60,197 nt of DNA from an uncultured Prevotella sp. Lineage in GTDB: Bacteria > Bacteroidota > Bacteroidia > Bacteroidales > Bacteroidaceae. Each line of letters starts with the position of its first letter. Position 1 is the first letter of the stretch. This document shows positions 9,327-18,190 of the stretch, piece by piece. The notes below the pieces were generated by a model that saw only the letters and a program-made list of their open reading frames with translations, had not been told where the DNA came from and did no database searches. Location of the stretch: positions 1-60,197 of the forward strand of contig CAAGEG010000021.1 of assembly GCA_900768785.1 (NCBI GenBank). The letters are read 5' to 3'. A program made the position numbers and the translations under genes.

Positions 9327-9622
9327 TGGATAAGTATACAAAAGAATTACTATCGTTCCTTGTAAAAATGAAATTGTCACCACAATCTATTGATTCACAT
9401 GTGACACATAATATGGAACACTTATTTAATTTATTATCTGAAAACAACAGATATGACGTACTTCATTATTTTGGAATTCTTGATTGTGAACAGTTATCAT
9501 TATCCGAAATAGCATTATCTCGAAACATAAGTGAAGAACAGATGATGCTTAATATTGATAAATGTTTGCGACAATTAGCCATATCACCGGAATGGCAAAT
9601 TATAAAACAACATATTCATTAA
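9326..9622 (+). CDS. Small protein resembling sigma-70 region 4
   Basis: 98-residue protein without a firmly recognised family. From about residue 40 the pattern (NRYDVLHYFGILDCEQLSL, then SEIALSRNISEEQMMLNIDK, then CLRQL) follows the layout of sigma region 4: Arg..ValLeu..(Phe/Tyr)Gly, Ser-Leu-x-Glu-Ile, then a second helix and a basic/Leu tail. There is no region 2. It starts at the last base of the rfbB stop codon (TAATG), so it is translationally coupled to it. It could be an operon-specific DNA-binding or RNA-polymerase-binding regulator; that role is inference. The coding character is good and there is no sign of decay. Confidence 0.65.
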   Translation: MDKYTKELLSFLVKMKLSPQSIDSHVTHNMEHLFNLLSENNRYDVLHYFGILDCEQLSLSEIALSRNISEEQMMLNIDKCLRQLAISPEWQIIKQHIH

Positions 9623-9662
9623 TAATAAAATAAATACTCTTGATACAATACTAAAGAAAAAT

Positions 9663-10844
9663 ATGAAAAAGATACTATTATTAGGTTCCGGAGAATTAGG
9701 AAAGGAGTTTGTGATTGCTGCTAAAAGAGCCGGTCAATACGTAGTGGCTTGTGACCGTTATGCCCATGCTCCTGCTATGCAAGTTGCTGACGAATGTGAG
9801 GTCTTTTCCATGCTTGATGGGGAGGCTCTTGATAAAGTAGTGGCAAAACATAATCCTGACATTATTGTTCCTGAAATTGAAGCCATCAGAACAGAGCGTC
9901 TTTTTGATTATGAGAAACAAGGTATTCAAATTGTACCAAGTGCAAAAGCTGTTAACTATACAATGAACAGACGTGCCATACGTGACCTTGCTGCTAAAGA
10001 ATTAGGTTTACGTACTGCAAAATATTTTTATGCAAAAACTTTTGATGAGTTTAAACGAGCAACAGATGAGATTGGTTTCCCTTGCGTAGTAAAGCCTTTG
10101 ATGTCTTCATCAGGTCATGGACAGAGTTATGTCCATAATGGTGAAGAGTTAGCAAAAGCCTTTAATGATGCTATGGAAGGAAGTCGTGGAGATGTTCAAG
10201 AAGTTATTATTGAAGAGTTTATTGATTTTGATTCTGAATTTACTCTGCTAACAGTAACGCAACAGAACGGTCCAACATTGTTTTGTCCTCCTATAGGACA
10301 TATTCAAAAAGGTGGTGACTATCGTGAAAGTTGGCAACCTTACACAATATCTTCACAAGCTCTTGCTGAAGCACAACATATTGCAGCAGAGGTTACTAAA
10401 GCACTAACAGGCGCAGGAATATGGGGTGTTGAGTTCTTTCTAACTAAACAAGGAGAGGTTATCTTCTCTGAATTATCACCACGTCCACATGACACAGGAA
10501 TGGTAACTTTAGGGCATACCCTCAATTTGAATGAGTTTGAATTGCATTTTAGAGCAATTATGGGATTACCAATTCCGGCAATTCATCTTGAACATGCAGG
10601 AGCAAGCGCTGTAATACTTTCGCCTGTTGAAAGTAATAATCCTCTGTCTTATAATCTTGTTGATGCTTTAAAAGAAGACCGAACTCGCATACGTATTTTT
10701 GGTAAATCCGATGCTCATATTGGAAGACGTATGGGTGTTGTATTATGTTATGACAAAATTGATACAAATACATCAGAGCTTAGGAACAAGACAAAACAAA
10801 TTGCTTGCAGCGTATTGGGAACAGATCCATATATGAAAAAATAA
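9663..10844 (+). CDS. purT: Formate-dependent phosphoribosylglycinamide formyltransferase 2
   Basis: 393-residue ATP-grasp enzyme that makes formyl-GAR from GAR, formate and ATP in purine synthesis, without folate. N-terminal GSGELGKEFVIAAKRAGQYV (about 8-27), the EIEAIRTERL block, and ATP-grasp motifs CVVKPLMSSSGHGQS (about 142-156) and FFLTKQGEVIFSELSPRPHD with metal ligands are all present. GASAVILSPVESNNPLSY is typical of the C-terminal part. Its place among sugar genes is unexpected. It starts 40 bases after the small gene and ends 5 bases before the fdtA ATG. Confidence 0.97.
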   Translation: MKKILLLGSGELGKEFVIAAKRAGQYVVACDRYAHAPAMQVADECEVFSMLDGEALDKVVAKHNPDIIVPEIEAIRTERLFDYEKQGIQIVPSAKAVNYTMNRRAIRDLAAKELGLRTAKYFYAKTFDEFKRATDEIGFPCVVKPLMSSSGHGQSYVHNGEELAKAFNDAMEGSRGDVQEVIIEEFIDFDSEFTLLTVTQQNGPTLFCPPIGHIQKGGDYRESWQPYTISSQALAEAQHIAAEVTKALTGAGIWGVEFFLTKQGEVIFSELSPRPHDTGMVTLGHTLNLNEFELHFRAIMGLPIPAIHLEHAGASAVILSPVESNNPLSYNLVDALKEDRTRIRIFGKSDAHIGRRMGVVLCYDKIDTNTSELRNKTKQIACSVLGTDPYMKK

Positions 10845-10849
10845 TCATC

Positions 10850-11248
10850 ATGAGTAAAGTCGTCAAATTACCGCAATTTAATGATAAGCGAGGCTCTCTC
10901 TCTGTTCTTGAATGTATGAAAGACATACCATTCACCATAAAAAGATCATATTGGGTTTATGGAGTTCCAAATGATGTTTGTAGGGGTGGTCATGCTCATA
11001 AAATTTGTAATGAGTTTATAGTTGCTGTAAAAGGCTCTTTTATTGTAACTTTAGACAATGGTTACGAACGACATTCTTATAAATTGGATTCTCCTTGTTC
11101 CGGACTTATTGTAAGTACTGATACATGGCATGAGTTGTCATCTTTCTCATCAGATGCCGTTTGTGTGGTCTTTTCTTCTCATGAATATGATAGTACAGAC
11201 TACATACGTACATATAAAGAGTTTCAAGAATATATCAATTGTAAATAA
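10850..11248 (+). CDS. fdtA: dTDP-4-oxo-6-deoxyglucose 3,4-ketoisomerase (FdtA/QdtA type)
   Basis: 132-residue cupin of the WxcM/FdtA family. It isomerises dTDP-4-keto-6-deoxyglucose to the 3-keto sugar that is then aminated. The diagnostic blocks are VKLPQFNDKRGSLSVLE, RSYWVYGVPNDVCRGGHAHK (with the active-site HAHK) and DTWHELSSFS. The start is set at the ATG at 10850; a longer frame would overlap purT and lacks homology to the family N-terminus. FdtA versus QdtA (galacto or gluco product) cannot be decided from sequence alone. It overlaps the aminotransferase by one base. Confidence 0.9.
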   Translation: MSKVVKLPQFNDKRGSLSVLECMKDIPFTIKRSYWVYGVPNDVCRGGHAHKICNEFIVAVKGSFIVTLDNGYERHSYKLDSPCSGLIVSTDTWHELSSFSSDAVCVVFSSHEYDSTDYIRTYKEFQEYINCK

Positions 11249-12369
11249 TGATAAAATATCTTGATCTTAAACATGTTACTGACAATCACAAAGAAGAAAT
11301 TTGTGAAGCGGTTAGACGCGTTACATGTAGCGGTTGGTATCTTCATGGCGAAGAAACAAAACGCTTTGAGGAAAACTATGCACAATACATAGGCACCAAA
11401 TATTGTGTAGGATGTGGGAATGGTCTTGAAGCCCTATCTTTAATTTTACGTGCTTATAAGGAATTAGGTATCATGAGTAATGGAGATGAAATTATTGTAC
11501 CCGCTAATACATATATAGCATCTCTTCTTGCTATAACAGATAACGACTTGGTACCTATTCTTGTAGATGCTAAACAAGATACATTTCAAATCAACGATGC
11601 ACTCATTGAAGAAGCTATAACCCCAAGAACAAGAGCAATAATGATTGTGCATCTATATGGCCAATGTGCATATACTGATAATATTGGCATTATTTGTAAA
11701 AAATATGGGATAAAACTGATAGAAGACAATGCCCAAGCACACGGACAGATATATCATAATAATGCGAATAAAGAGCAAACACTCCGCACAGGGTCTTTAG
11801 GCGATGCTGCCGGACATAGTTTCTATCCGGGAAAAAATCTCGGCGCATTAGGAGATGCAGGTGCAGTAACCACGAATGACAAAACTTTAGCGGACATGAT
11901 AAGGTGCCTTGCTAATTATGGTTCCGTACAAAAATATATATTTGAGTATATAGGTTGCAATAGTAGAATTGACGAGATTCAAGCTGCTGTACTAAATGTT
12001 AAACTGAAATATCTTGATGAAGAAAACAATTATCGCAAGAAAATAGCAATAAGATATAATCATGAAATAAATAATGTTGCGGTACATCTTCCTGATGAAA
12101 ATTATTGTATAAGTAGTGTACACCATATATTTCCAATATTATGCGACGAACGTGATAGACTTCAAGATTATCTTACAAACAATGGTGTGCAGACTTTAAT
12201 TCATTATCCTATTCCTCCACATATGCAACATTGTTATAAACATTTGAAACATAAGCCACTACCGGTTACAGAGTTCATTCATCGGCATGAATTGAGTATA
12301 CCACTCAATCCGACACTTACTGATGATAACATCTCACTAATCATACATCTGATAAATTTATTCAAATAA
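11248..12369 (+). CDS. fdtB: DegT/DnrJ/EryC1 sugar aminotransferase (FdtB/QdtB type)
   Basis: 373-residue PLP enzyme that would aminate the 3-keto-6-deoxy sugar made by the preceding isomerase. SGWYLHGEETKRFEENYAQY opens the family fold. VGCGNGLEALSLILRAY (about 54-70), DEIIVPANTYIAS, LIEDNAQAHG and GHSFYPGKNLGALGDAGAV carry the PLP lysine at about 196. CNSRIDEIQAAVL is also conserved. The start shares one base with the fdtA stop (TAATG). An acetyltransferase (FdtC) that would complete Fuc3NAc or Qui3NAc synthesis is not next to it. Confidence 0.92.
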   Translation: MIKYLDLKHVTDNHKEEICEAVRRVTCSGWYLHGEETKRFEENYAQYIGTKYCVGCGNGLEALSLILRAYKELGIMSNGDEIIVPANTYIASLLAITDNDLVPILVDAKQDTFQINDALIEEAITPRTRAIMIVHLYGQCAYTDNIGIICKKYGIKLIEDNAQAHGQIYHNNANKEQTLRTGSLGDAAGHSFYPGKNLGALGDAGAVTTNDKTLADMIRCLANYGSVQKYIFEYIGCNSRIDEIQAAVLNVKLKYLDEENNYRKKIAIRYNHEINNVAVHLPDENYCISSVHHIFPILCDERDRLQDYLTNNGVQTLIHYPIPPHMQHCYKHLKHKPLPVTEFIHRHELSIPLNPTLTDDNISLIIHLINLFK

Positions 12370-12406
12370 AGATTTATTACTTAAACAAATAAAATCAAAA
12401 AGCACT

Positions 12407-13042
12407 ATGAGTCCTAAAGAGAAACGAAATGCTTTACTTGCCGAAAAATTAATAAAAAATCTCATTAAAAGAAATTTTGAAGCCATATATTGCCCTACTG
12501 CAGCAGAAGCAGTAACAAAGATTTCTAATATGATTCCGGACGGGAGTAGTGTTACTTGGGGTGGTTCTATGACTATACGAGATATGGGACTAACACAAGA
12601 ATTACATAAGAGAAACCTTACCGTTCTTGACCGTGATGAGGCTATTGATCGTGATGAAGCACAAAGAATATACCGTCAAGCATTCTCATGCGACTATTAT
12701 CTTTCAAGTGCGAATGCTATAAGCGAAGATGGTATAATCGTAAATATTGATGGCAATGGGAATCGAGTGGCAGCTATTACATTTGGTCCACAACATGTTA
12801 TTCTTGTCATAGGTCTGAATAAAGTGGCACAAGATATTAATGCAGCACTTGCCAGAGCAAGATCTACAGCAAGCCCGATTAATGCAGCACGCTTTGATAT
12901 ATCTACTCCATGTTTAAAAGATGGTGTGTGCCACAATTGCAATTCGCCTGAAAGCATTTGTAACTACGTCCATTTTATTCGTAATTCTCACCCAAAAGGC
13001 AGACATATAGTAGTATTAGTAGGCGAAGATTTAGGTTTCTAA
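12407..13042 (+). CDS. LUD domain protein (LutC/YkgG-like)
   Basis: 211-residue protein of the LUD (formerly DUF162) family. The motif IPDGSSVTWGGSMTIRDMGL (about 44-63), DEAQRIYRQAFSCDYYLSSANAISEDG (about 82-108) and GPQHVILVIGLNKVA (about 126-140) are diagnostic. The C-terminal CLKDGVCHNCNSPESICNY has four cysteines and resembles the stand-alone LUD subgroup of anaerobes. LutB and LutA are absent, so a role in lactate oxidation is not supported. It stands between fdtB and topB on the same strand with gaps of about 35 bases. Confidence 0.85.
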   Translation: MSPKEKRNALLAEKLIKNLIKRNFEAIYCPTAAEAVTKISNMIPDGSSVTWGGSMTIRDMGLTQELHKRNLTVLDRDEAIDRDEAQRIYRQAFSCDYYLSSANAISEDGIIVNIDGNGNRVAAITFGPQHVILVIGLNKVAQDINAALARARSTASPINAARFDISTPCLKDGVCHNCNSPESICNYVHFIRNSHPKGRHIVVLVGEDLGF

Positions 13043-13076
13043 TATATCTAAATAGAAGACAGCATTATTTCAAAAC

Positions 13077-15101
13077 ATGATTGTTTGTATAGCAGAAAAG
13101 CCCAGTGTTGCCAAAGATATTGCACGAATCATAGGAGCAAGTCAAGCTCATAATGGCTACATGGAAGGGAATGGGTATCAAGTTACATGGACTTTTGGTC
13201 ATCTATGTACACTTAAAGAACCTGATGACTACACCCCATTGTGGAAAAGGTGGAGTCTCGGGGCACTACCCATGCTGCCTCAACGCTTCGGCATAAAATT
13301 AATTAATGACGAAGGTATACGCAAACAATTCTCTGTTATAGAAAAACTTATATCTTTAGCTGATGGTATTATTAATTGTGGTGATGCCGGACAAGAAGGT
13401 GAGCTTATACAACGTTGGGTAATGCAAAAAGCAAAGGCGTCATGTCCCGTTCGCCGTTTGTGGATATCATCTATGACAGATGAAGCCATAAAGGATGGAT
13501 TTAACTCTCTAAAAGACCAAAAAGAATATCAACCATTATATTTAGCCGGACTTAGTCGTGCTATCGGAGATTGGTTATTGGGAATGAATGCAACAAGATT
13601 GTACACATTAAAATATGGACAAAATCGCCAAGTTCTCTCAATAGGACGTGTCCAAACCCCAACTCTTGCTCTTGTTGTTAATCGTCAGAAAGAGATAGAT
13701 AATTTTATACCTGAAGCTTATTGGGTATTATCCACGATATATCGTGATACTATGTTTACTGCGACATCGGGAAAATTTTCTAATAAAGAAGAGGGAGAAA
13801 AAGAATTTGAAAAGATTGCAGATAAACAATTTACTATAAAAAATGTGGAAAAGAAACCGGGTAAGGAGACCCCTCCTTATCTATATGACCTCACTTCGCT
13901 GCAAGTTGATTGCAATAAGAAATATGGAATGAGTGCTGAATTTACTCTTAACACCATTCAATCTCTGTATGAGAAGAAACTTACTACATATCCACGTGTT
14001 GATACTCGCTATCTTAGTGATGATATATACCCAAAATGTGCATCTATCTTGAAAGGATTACGAGGATATGAAAACTTTACTTTACCTCTTCTTGGCAAAC
14101 AATTGAAAAAAAGTAAGAAAGTTTTTGACACATCAAAAGTCACAGACCACCACGCCATAATACCAACCGGAGTCCCTGCCGGCAATCTTACAGACATGGA
14201 AAAACATGTTTATGATCTTATAACAAGACGATTTATATGTGTTTTCTATCCTGATTGCAAATTCTCTACTACCAATGTAACAGGCGAAGTTGGAGGCGTT
14301 TCTTTTAAAGCAAATGGTAAACAAATAACACAACTCGGTTGGCGAGAATTGTATGATAAAGGAGAACAACAATCTGATATTACTTTAGAAAGTAACAAAG
14401 ATGAAGAACTCACACTTCCGACATTTGCCATTGGAGAGAGTGGACCACATAGTCCAACTCTTACAGAGAAATGGACGACACCGCCAAAGTATTATACAGA
14501 GGCTACTCTCTTAAGAGCAATGGAGACTGCCGGCAAGTTTGTTGATGACGAAGATTTGAGAGCAGCATTAAAAGAGAACGGTATTGGCCGACCTTCTTCA
14601 CGTGCAAATATCATAGAGACACTCTTCAAAAGACGTTACATAAGAAGAGAACGTAAGAATCTTGTGGCGACAGCAACCGGAATTGAGCTCATTGATACCA
14701 TTAAAGAAGATTTGCTCAAAAGTTGTGAACTTACCGGTATATGGGAAAAGAAATTGCGCGATATTGAACATGGTAAGTATGATGCCGCCTTATTTGTAAA
14801 TGAACTGAAAATACAAATTACTAATATTGTAAATGAAGTGCTTGCTGATAACAACAACAGGCGACTTACCATTTTAAGTGACGATGATTTAAAGAAAAAA
14901 CGCAATAAGGGAACAGAGAAAACAAATACCACAAAGAATAAAAAAGATAAATCTATTACAACTGAAATACCTGCCAACGACTCAATAATCGGCATGGCAT
15001 GTCCGGTTTGTGGTATTGGACATGTTATTAAAGGCAAGACTGCTTACGGCTGTGACCGTTGGCGAGAAGGCTGTTCTTTCAGATTGAATTTCAAAAAGTA
15101 A
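13077..15101 (+). CDS. topB: DNA topoisomerase III
   Basis: 674-residue type IA topoisomerase. N-terminal TOPRIM (VCIAEKPSVAKDIARIIGA, about 3-21; GDAGQEGELIQRW about 101-113) and the active-site region KLTTYPRVDTRYLSDD with the nucleophilic tyrosine at about 305. VTDHHAIIPTG and ENGIGRPSSRANIIETL follow in order. The C-terminus has a Lys-rich linker (about 608-630) and one zinc ribbon (CPVCGIGHVIKGKTAYGCDR with a second Cys pair). It decatenates and resolves replication or recombination intermediates. The OmpA-family gene follows 5 bases later. Confidence 0.96.
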   Translation: MIVCIAEKPSVAKDIARIIGASQAHNGYMEGNGYQVTWTFGHLCTLKEPDDYTPLWKRWSLGALPMLPQRFGIKLINDEGIRKQFSVIEKLISLADGIINCGDAGQEGELIQRWVMQKAKASCPVRRLWISSMTDEAIKDGFNSLKDQKEYQPLYLAGLSRAIGDWLLGMNATRLYTLKYGQNRQVLSIGRVQTPTLALVVNRQKEIDNFIPEAYWVLSTIYRDTMFTATSGKFSNKEEGEKEFEKIADKQFTIKNVEKKPGKETPPYLYDLTSLQVDCNKKYGMSAEFTLNTIQSLYEKKLTTYPRVDTRYLSDDIYPKCASILKGLRGYENFTLPLLGKQLKKSKKVFDTSKVTDHHAIIPTGVPAGNLTDMEKHVYDLITRRFICVFYPDCKFSTTNVTGEVGGVSFKANGKQITQLGWRELYDKGEQQSDITLESNKDEELTLPTFAIGESGPHSPTLTEKWTTPPKYYTEATLLRAMETAGKFVDDEDLRAALKENGIGRPSSRANIIETLFKRRYIRRERKNLVATATGIELIDTIKEDLLKSCELTGIWEKKLRDIEHGKYDAALFVNELKIQITNIVNEVLADNNNRRLTILSDDDLKKKRNKGTEKTNTTKNKKDKSITTEIPANDSIIGMACPVCGIGHVIKGKTAYGCDRWREGCSFRLNFKK

Positions 15102-15106
15102 GTATA

Positions 15107-17215
15107 ATGAATAATACAACACATACTTTCAAATGTAAACAATTGGTTGTTGCCACCATAGCAATAACTATCATCATATTGTTTCAATCATGTAGTGCAG
15201 AGAAATATATGAAACGTGGAGAACGTTATCTCGCTATTGGCGAATATTACGAAGCTGCCGCAGAATTCAAAACCGCATATAATAAAACCCCACCAAAGGA
15301 CAAAGCACTACGTGGAGAAAGAGCACAGCGCCTCGCATTATGTTATGAGCGTATAAATTCTACTCAAAAAGCCATTGCCGCCTGTCGTAATGCTATAAGA
15401 TATGGAAAAGGCACACCTGAAATACATCTTACTCTCGCGCAACAATTAATGAAAAATGGAAGCTATAATGAGGCGGAAAAAGAGTTTAAGATTGTTCTTG
15501 ACACAATGCCAAACAATCATTTGGCACAAAGCGGACTGCAATCCGCATCTACTGCAATAAAAGAAAAAAAGCTCGGTTCTTTATATACTGTGAAAAAGAT
15601 GGATGTCTTCAACTCCCGCAGAGCCGAATATTGCCCGGTACTTGCCGGTGATGAATATGAACAATTGTATTTTACATCAACACGAAATGAAGCAGAGGGC
15701 ACAGAACTGAGTGGCATTACCGGTATGAAACCCGGCGACATATTCCTTTCAGTAAAGGATGATAAGGGTAAATGGAGCAAGCCCGAGCATCTTGAATCAG
15801 GTATAAATACCGAACTTGATGAGGGCGCTTGTTGTCTCTCTCCCGACCAACGTACAATGTATCTTACACAATGCCCGGTTGATGTGTCAAGTCCGAGATA
15901 TGCAACAATTGTAACTTCGCCAAGGTCAGATGCCGCTTGGGGAAAAGCTTCTCTATTAGAAATCACACGAGACACCCTTTCAAGCTACGCCCATCCTGCT
16001 ATCTCACCTGATGGACAATGGTTGTATTTTGTCTCTGACATGCCTGGCGGGAAAGGTGGCTTAGACATTTGGCGCATAAGAATTACAAGCGCAGGCTTAG
16101 GAGGAGTGGAAAATCTTGGAGAGCCGATAAATACAGAAGGAGATGAAATGTTCCCTTCGTTTAGACCAAATGGAGATTTATATTTCTCTTCCAATGGGCA
16201 TAAAGGTCTCGGAGGCTTGGACTTTTTTATAGCACATGTAGATAAAAAGACAAAAAAATATGTTCTTGAACATCCCGGATGGCCACTTAACTCACAAGGA
16301 GATGATTTTGGAATAACATTTGAAGGACCTCATAATCGTGGTTTCTTCTCATCTAATAGAGGCGATGGTCGCGGTTGGGACCATATATATAGCTTTGAGA
16401 AGCCCGAACCTATACAAACTGTCAAAGGTTGGGTTTATGAAACAGAAGGCTACGAACTGCCTTCTGCACAAGTTTATCTCGTAGGAAGCGATGGAACCAA
16501 TTTACGTCTCGGCGTAAGAGGTGACGGTTCGTTTACGCAAGTCATACAACCCAATGTTGATTATATAATGCTCGCAACTTGTAAAGGATATCTTAATCAT
16601 AAAGAAGAATTGCGAATTCCGACATCAAACTTACCAAAAGAACATGTGCTTCAATTTCCTCTTGCGCCATTACGTGTGCCTGTACTGATTGACAACATAT
16701 TCTATGACTTTGACAAATATACTTTAAGAGACGAGTCAAAGACCGCACTTGATGAGTTGGTAAAACTACTTAACGACAACCCTAACGTTACGATAGAGCT
16801 AAGTGCGCACTGTGATTACAAAGGAGGAGATGAGTATAACAAAACGTTATCACAACGACGTGCTACGGCTGTTACTAATTATCTGACAGCTCATGGTATA
16901 ACTAAAGATAGATTAATACCTGTTGGATATGGCAAAAATCGTCCGAGAACGATAAAAAAGAAATTAACCGAACGTTATACATGGCTTAAAGAAGGAGATG
17001 TTCTTACAGAAGAATATATCAAAAAACTTCCTGAAGATAAGCAAGAAATATGCAATCAACTTAACAGACGCACTGAGTTTATTGTGTTACGCATAACTTA
17101 CGGCATGGATTCAACAAAAGGTAATAGCTCCAAACAAGTTGGCGACAATACAAAAAAACAAACTCTATCCGGCAACAACGACAGCGAAGACATAATATTT
17201 GAATTTGATGAATAA
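15107..17215 (+). CDS. porE: OmpA-family lipoprotein with TPR, PD40 and CRD domains; PorE-like T9SS component
   Basis: 702-residue outer-membrane lipoprotein. The signal peptide ends in the lipobox LFQSC (Cys about 30). TPR-like helices follow (about 35-140), then PD40/WD40-like propeller repeats (AHPAISPDGQWLYFVSD and MFPSFRPNGDLYFSSN, about 175-430), a carboxypeptidase-regulatory fold (about 440-530), and an OmpA-C peptidoglycan-binding domain (FYDFDKYTLRDESKTALDEL and LSQRRATAVTNYL, about 555-650). This order is that of PorE of the type IX secretion system. I set the start at 15107, just after the topB stop, because the longer frame would overlap topB and precede the signal peptide. Other OmpA proteins with PD40 repeats exist in Bacteroidota, so the assignment is probable, not certain. 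Confidence 0.8.
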   Translation: MNNTTHTFKCKQLVVATIAITIIILFQSCSAEKYMKRGERYLAIGEYYEAAAEFKTAYNKTPPKDKALRGERAQRLALCYERINSTQKAIAACRNAIRYGKGTPEIHLTLAQQLMKNGSYNEAEKEFKIVLDTMPNNHLAQSGLQSASTAIKEKKLGSLYTVKKMDVFNSRRAEYCPVLAGDEYEQLYFTSTRNEAEGTELSGITGMKPGDIFLSVKDDKGKWSKPEHLESGINTELDEGACCLSPDQRTMYLTQCPVDVSSPRYATIVTSPRSDAAWGKASLLEITRDTLSSYAHPAISPDGQWLYFVSDMPGGKGGLDIWRIRITSAGLGGVENLGEPINTEGDEMFPSFRPNGDLYFSSNGHKGLGGLDFFIAHVDKKTKKYVLEHPGWPLNSQGDDFGITFEGPHNRGFFSSNRGDGRGWDHIYSFEKPEPIQTVKGWVYETEGYELPSAQVYLVGSDGTNLRLGVRGDGSFTQVIQPNVDYIMLATCKGYLNHKEELRIPTSNLPKEHVLQFPLAPLRVPVLIDNIFYDFDKYTLRDESKTALDELVKLLNDNPNVTIELSAHCDYKGGDEYNKTLSQRRATAVTNYLTAHGITKDRLIPVGYGKNRPRTIKKKLTERYTWLKEGDVLTEEYIKKLPEDKQEICNQLNRRTEFIVLRITYGMDSTKGNSSKQVGDNTKKQTLSGNNDSEDIIFEFDE

Positions 17216-17233
17216 CTTAATACATAGAATATA

Positions 17234-17260
17234 GGTGTGAAATAATATATGTTTCACACC
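17234..17260. terminator. Bidirectional hairpin terminator
   Basis: GGTGTGAAA and TTTCACACC form a perfect 9-bp stem with a 9-base loop. It lies between the convergent PorE-like and DUF5056 genes, followed by an AT-rich tract on the plus strand. Confidence 0.75.
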
Positions 17261-17266
17261 CATATT

Positions 17267-17611
17267 TTATATTGTATCCTCATTCAAACCTATTTTATAG
17301 CAAGTAAAGAAGAATGTTGCGAGAATTGCTATTTGTATAACTATAGGATGCCCTATCACAATATCATTTGTCATTACATCAGCTATGAGTCCTTTTATTG
17401 TGCCTATCAACATAGACAAAGCGTCTGTTACCCAACAGATTATTATTACTAAAGCAAGATAAAATCCTGTCCAAATATATCCCAAACGAGCTTCATCATT
17501 ACGCAAATTACGTATTATACGATGACTAAAAGCATCATTTTCTATGACAATTGGATGCTCGCTTATAAAATCTTTTATCAGTAAGTCGTCTTTATCTTCT
17601 ATCATAACCAT
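17267..17611 (-). CDS. DUF5056-type small membrane protein, possible anti-sigma factor
   Basis: 114-residue protein with a soluble N-terminal half (LIKDFISEHPIVIENDAFSHRIIRNL) and two membrane segments at about residues 46-72 and 88-106. The N-terminal pattern matches what I know as DUF5056, usually found next to ECF sigma genes in Bacteroidales. Its start overlaps the end of the sigma gene by 14-20 bases depending on which of two Met codons is used. That coupling suggests a membrane anchor that regulates the sigma factor, which is inference from position. Confidence 0.65.
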   Translation of the reverse strand: MVMIEDKDDLLIKDFISEHPIVIENDAFSHRIIRNLRNDEARLGYIWTGFYLALVIIICWVTDALSMLIGTIKGLIADVMTNDIVIGHPIVIQIAILATFFFTCYKIGLNEDTI

Positions 17612-18128
17612 TCTGTTTTAGATATTCCGCCATTTTATGTTTACCTCTTGAGAGGTTAGATTTCACAGTTCCTTCCGGCAAACCCACAGCTTCTGCAATA
17701 TCCTCTGTGGTCATACCTTGCATGAGTTGTAGTGTTATACAGCATCGTTCCGTTTCGTTAAGTACTTTCAATGCTTTATATATATCAAGTCTAACTTCAT
17801 TTTCATTGTTTGTAACGCCGCAATAGTCATGCCCATCAATAGTGTCTGAAGGTTTGTTAGAACGCCTCCAGTCATACATAACGTTGTAAGCAATACGATA
17901 AAGCCATGTTGAAAAGCCCGAAACACCTTTGAAACACCTTATACCGGAATATGCTTTTATAAACGTATCTTGTGCAAGATCATCGCTCAACTGTGTATCT
18001 CCCAATGTCTGTGCCATAAAAAAACGCCTTATACCCTCTTGATATTTAACTACCAGAGCATCAAAAGCTTTTTTGTCACCATTTATGGCAACCTTTGCTA
18101 CAAGTTGTATGTCTTCCGTTTTCTTCAC
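17592..18128 (-). CDS. ECF-type RNA polymerase sigma factor
   Basis: 178-residue sigma-70 family protein with region 2 (DALVVKYQEGIRRFFMAQTL, then LSDDLAQDTFIKAYSGI and GFSTWLYRIAYNVMYDWRR, about 22-90) and region 4 (LNETERCCITLQLMQGMTTE, DIAEAVGLPEGTVKSNLSRG, about 115-165). The start codon is GTG. It is followed by an overlapping DUF5056 gene and preceded by a DUF6249 gene 62 bases upstream on the same strand. No target promoter can be named from the sequence. Confidence 0.93.
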   Translation of the reverse strand: MKKTEDIQLVAKVAINGDKKAFDALVVKYQEGIRRFFMAQTLGDTQLSDDLAQDTFIKAYSGIRCFKGVSGFSTWLYRIAYNVMYDWRRSNKPSDTIDGHDYCGVTNNENEVRLDIYKALKVLNETERCCITLQLMQGMTTEDIAEAVGLPEGTVKSNLSRGKHKMAEYLKQNGYDRR

Positions 18129-18190
18129 GTTTTATGCAATAAGTCTTTCTGACACATCCATCAACAGCATGTGTTTCATAAAGCGTAGCA

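Noticed and set aside
12407..13042. Lactate utilisation operon (lutABC)
   Set aside because: Only a LUD-domain protein is present; the partner iron-sulfur subunits are absent.
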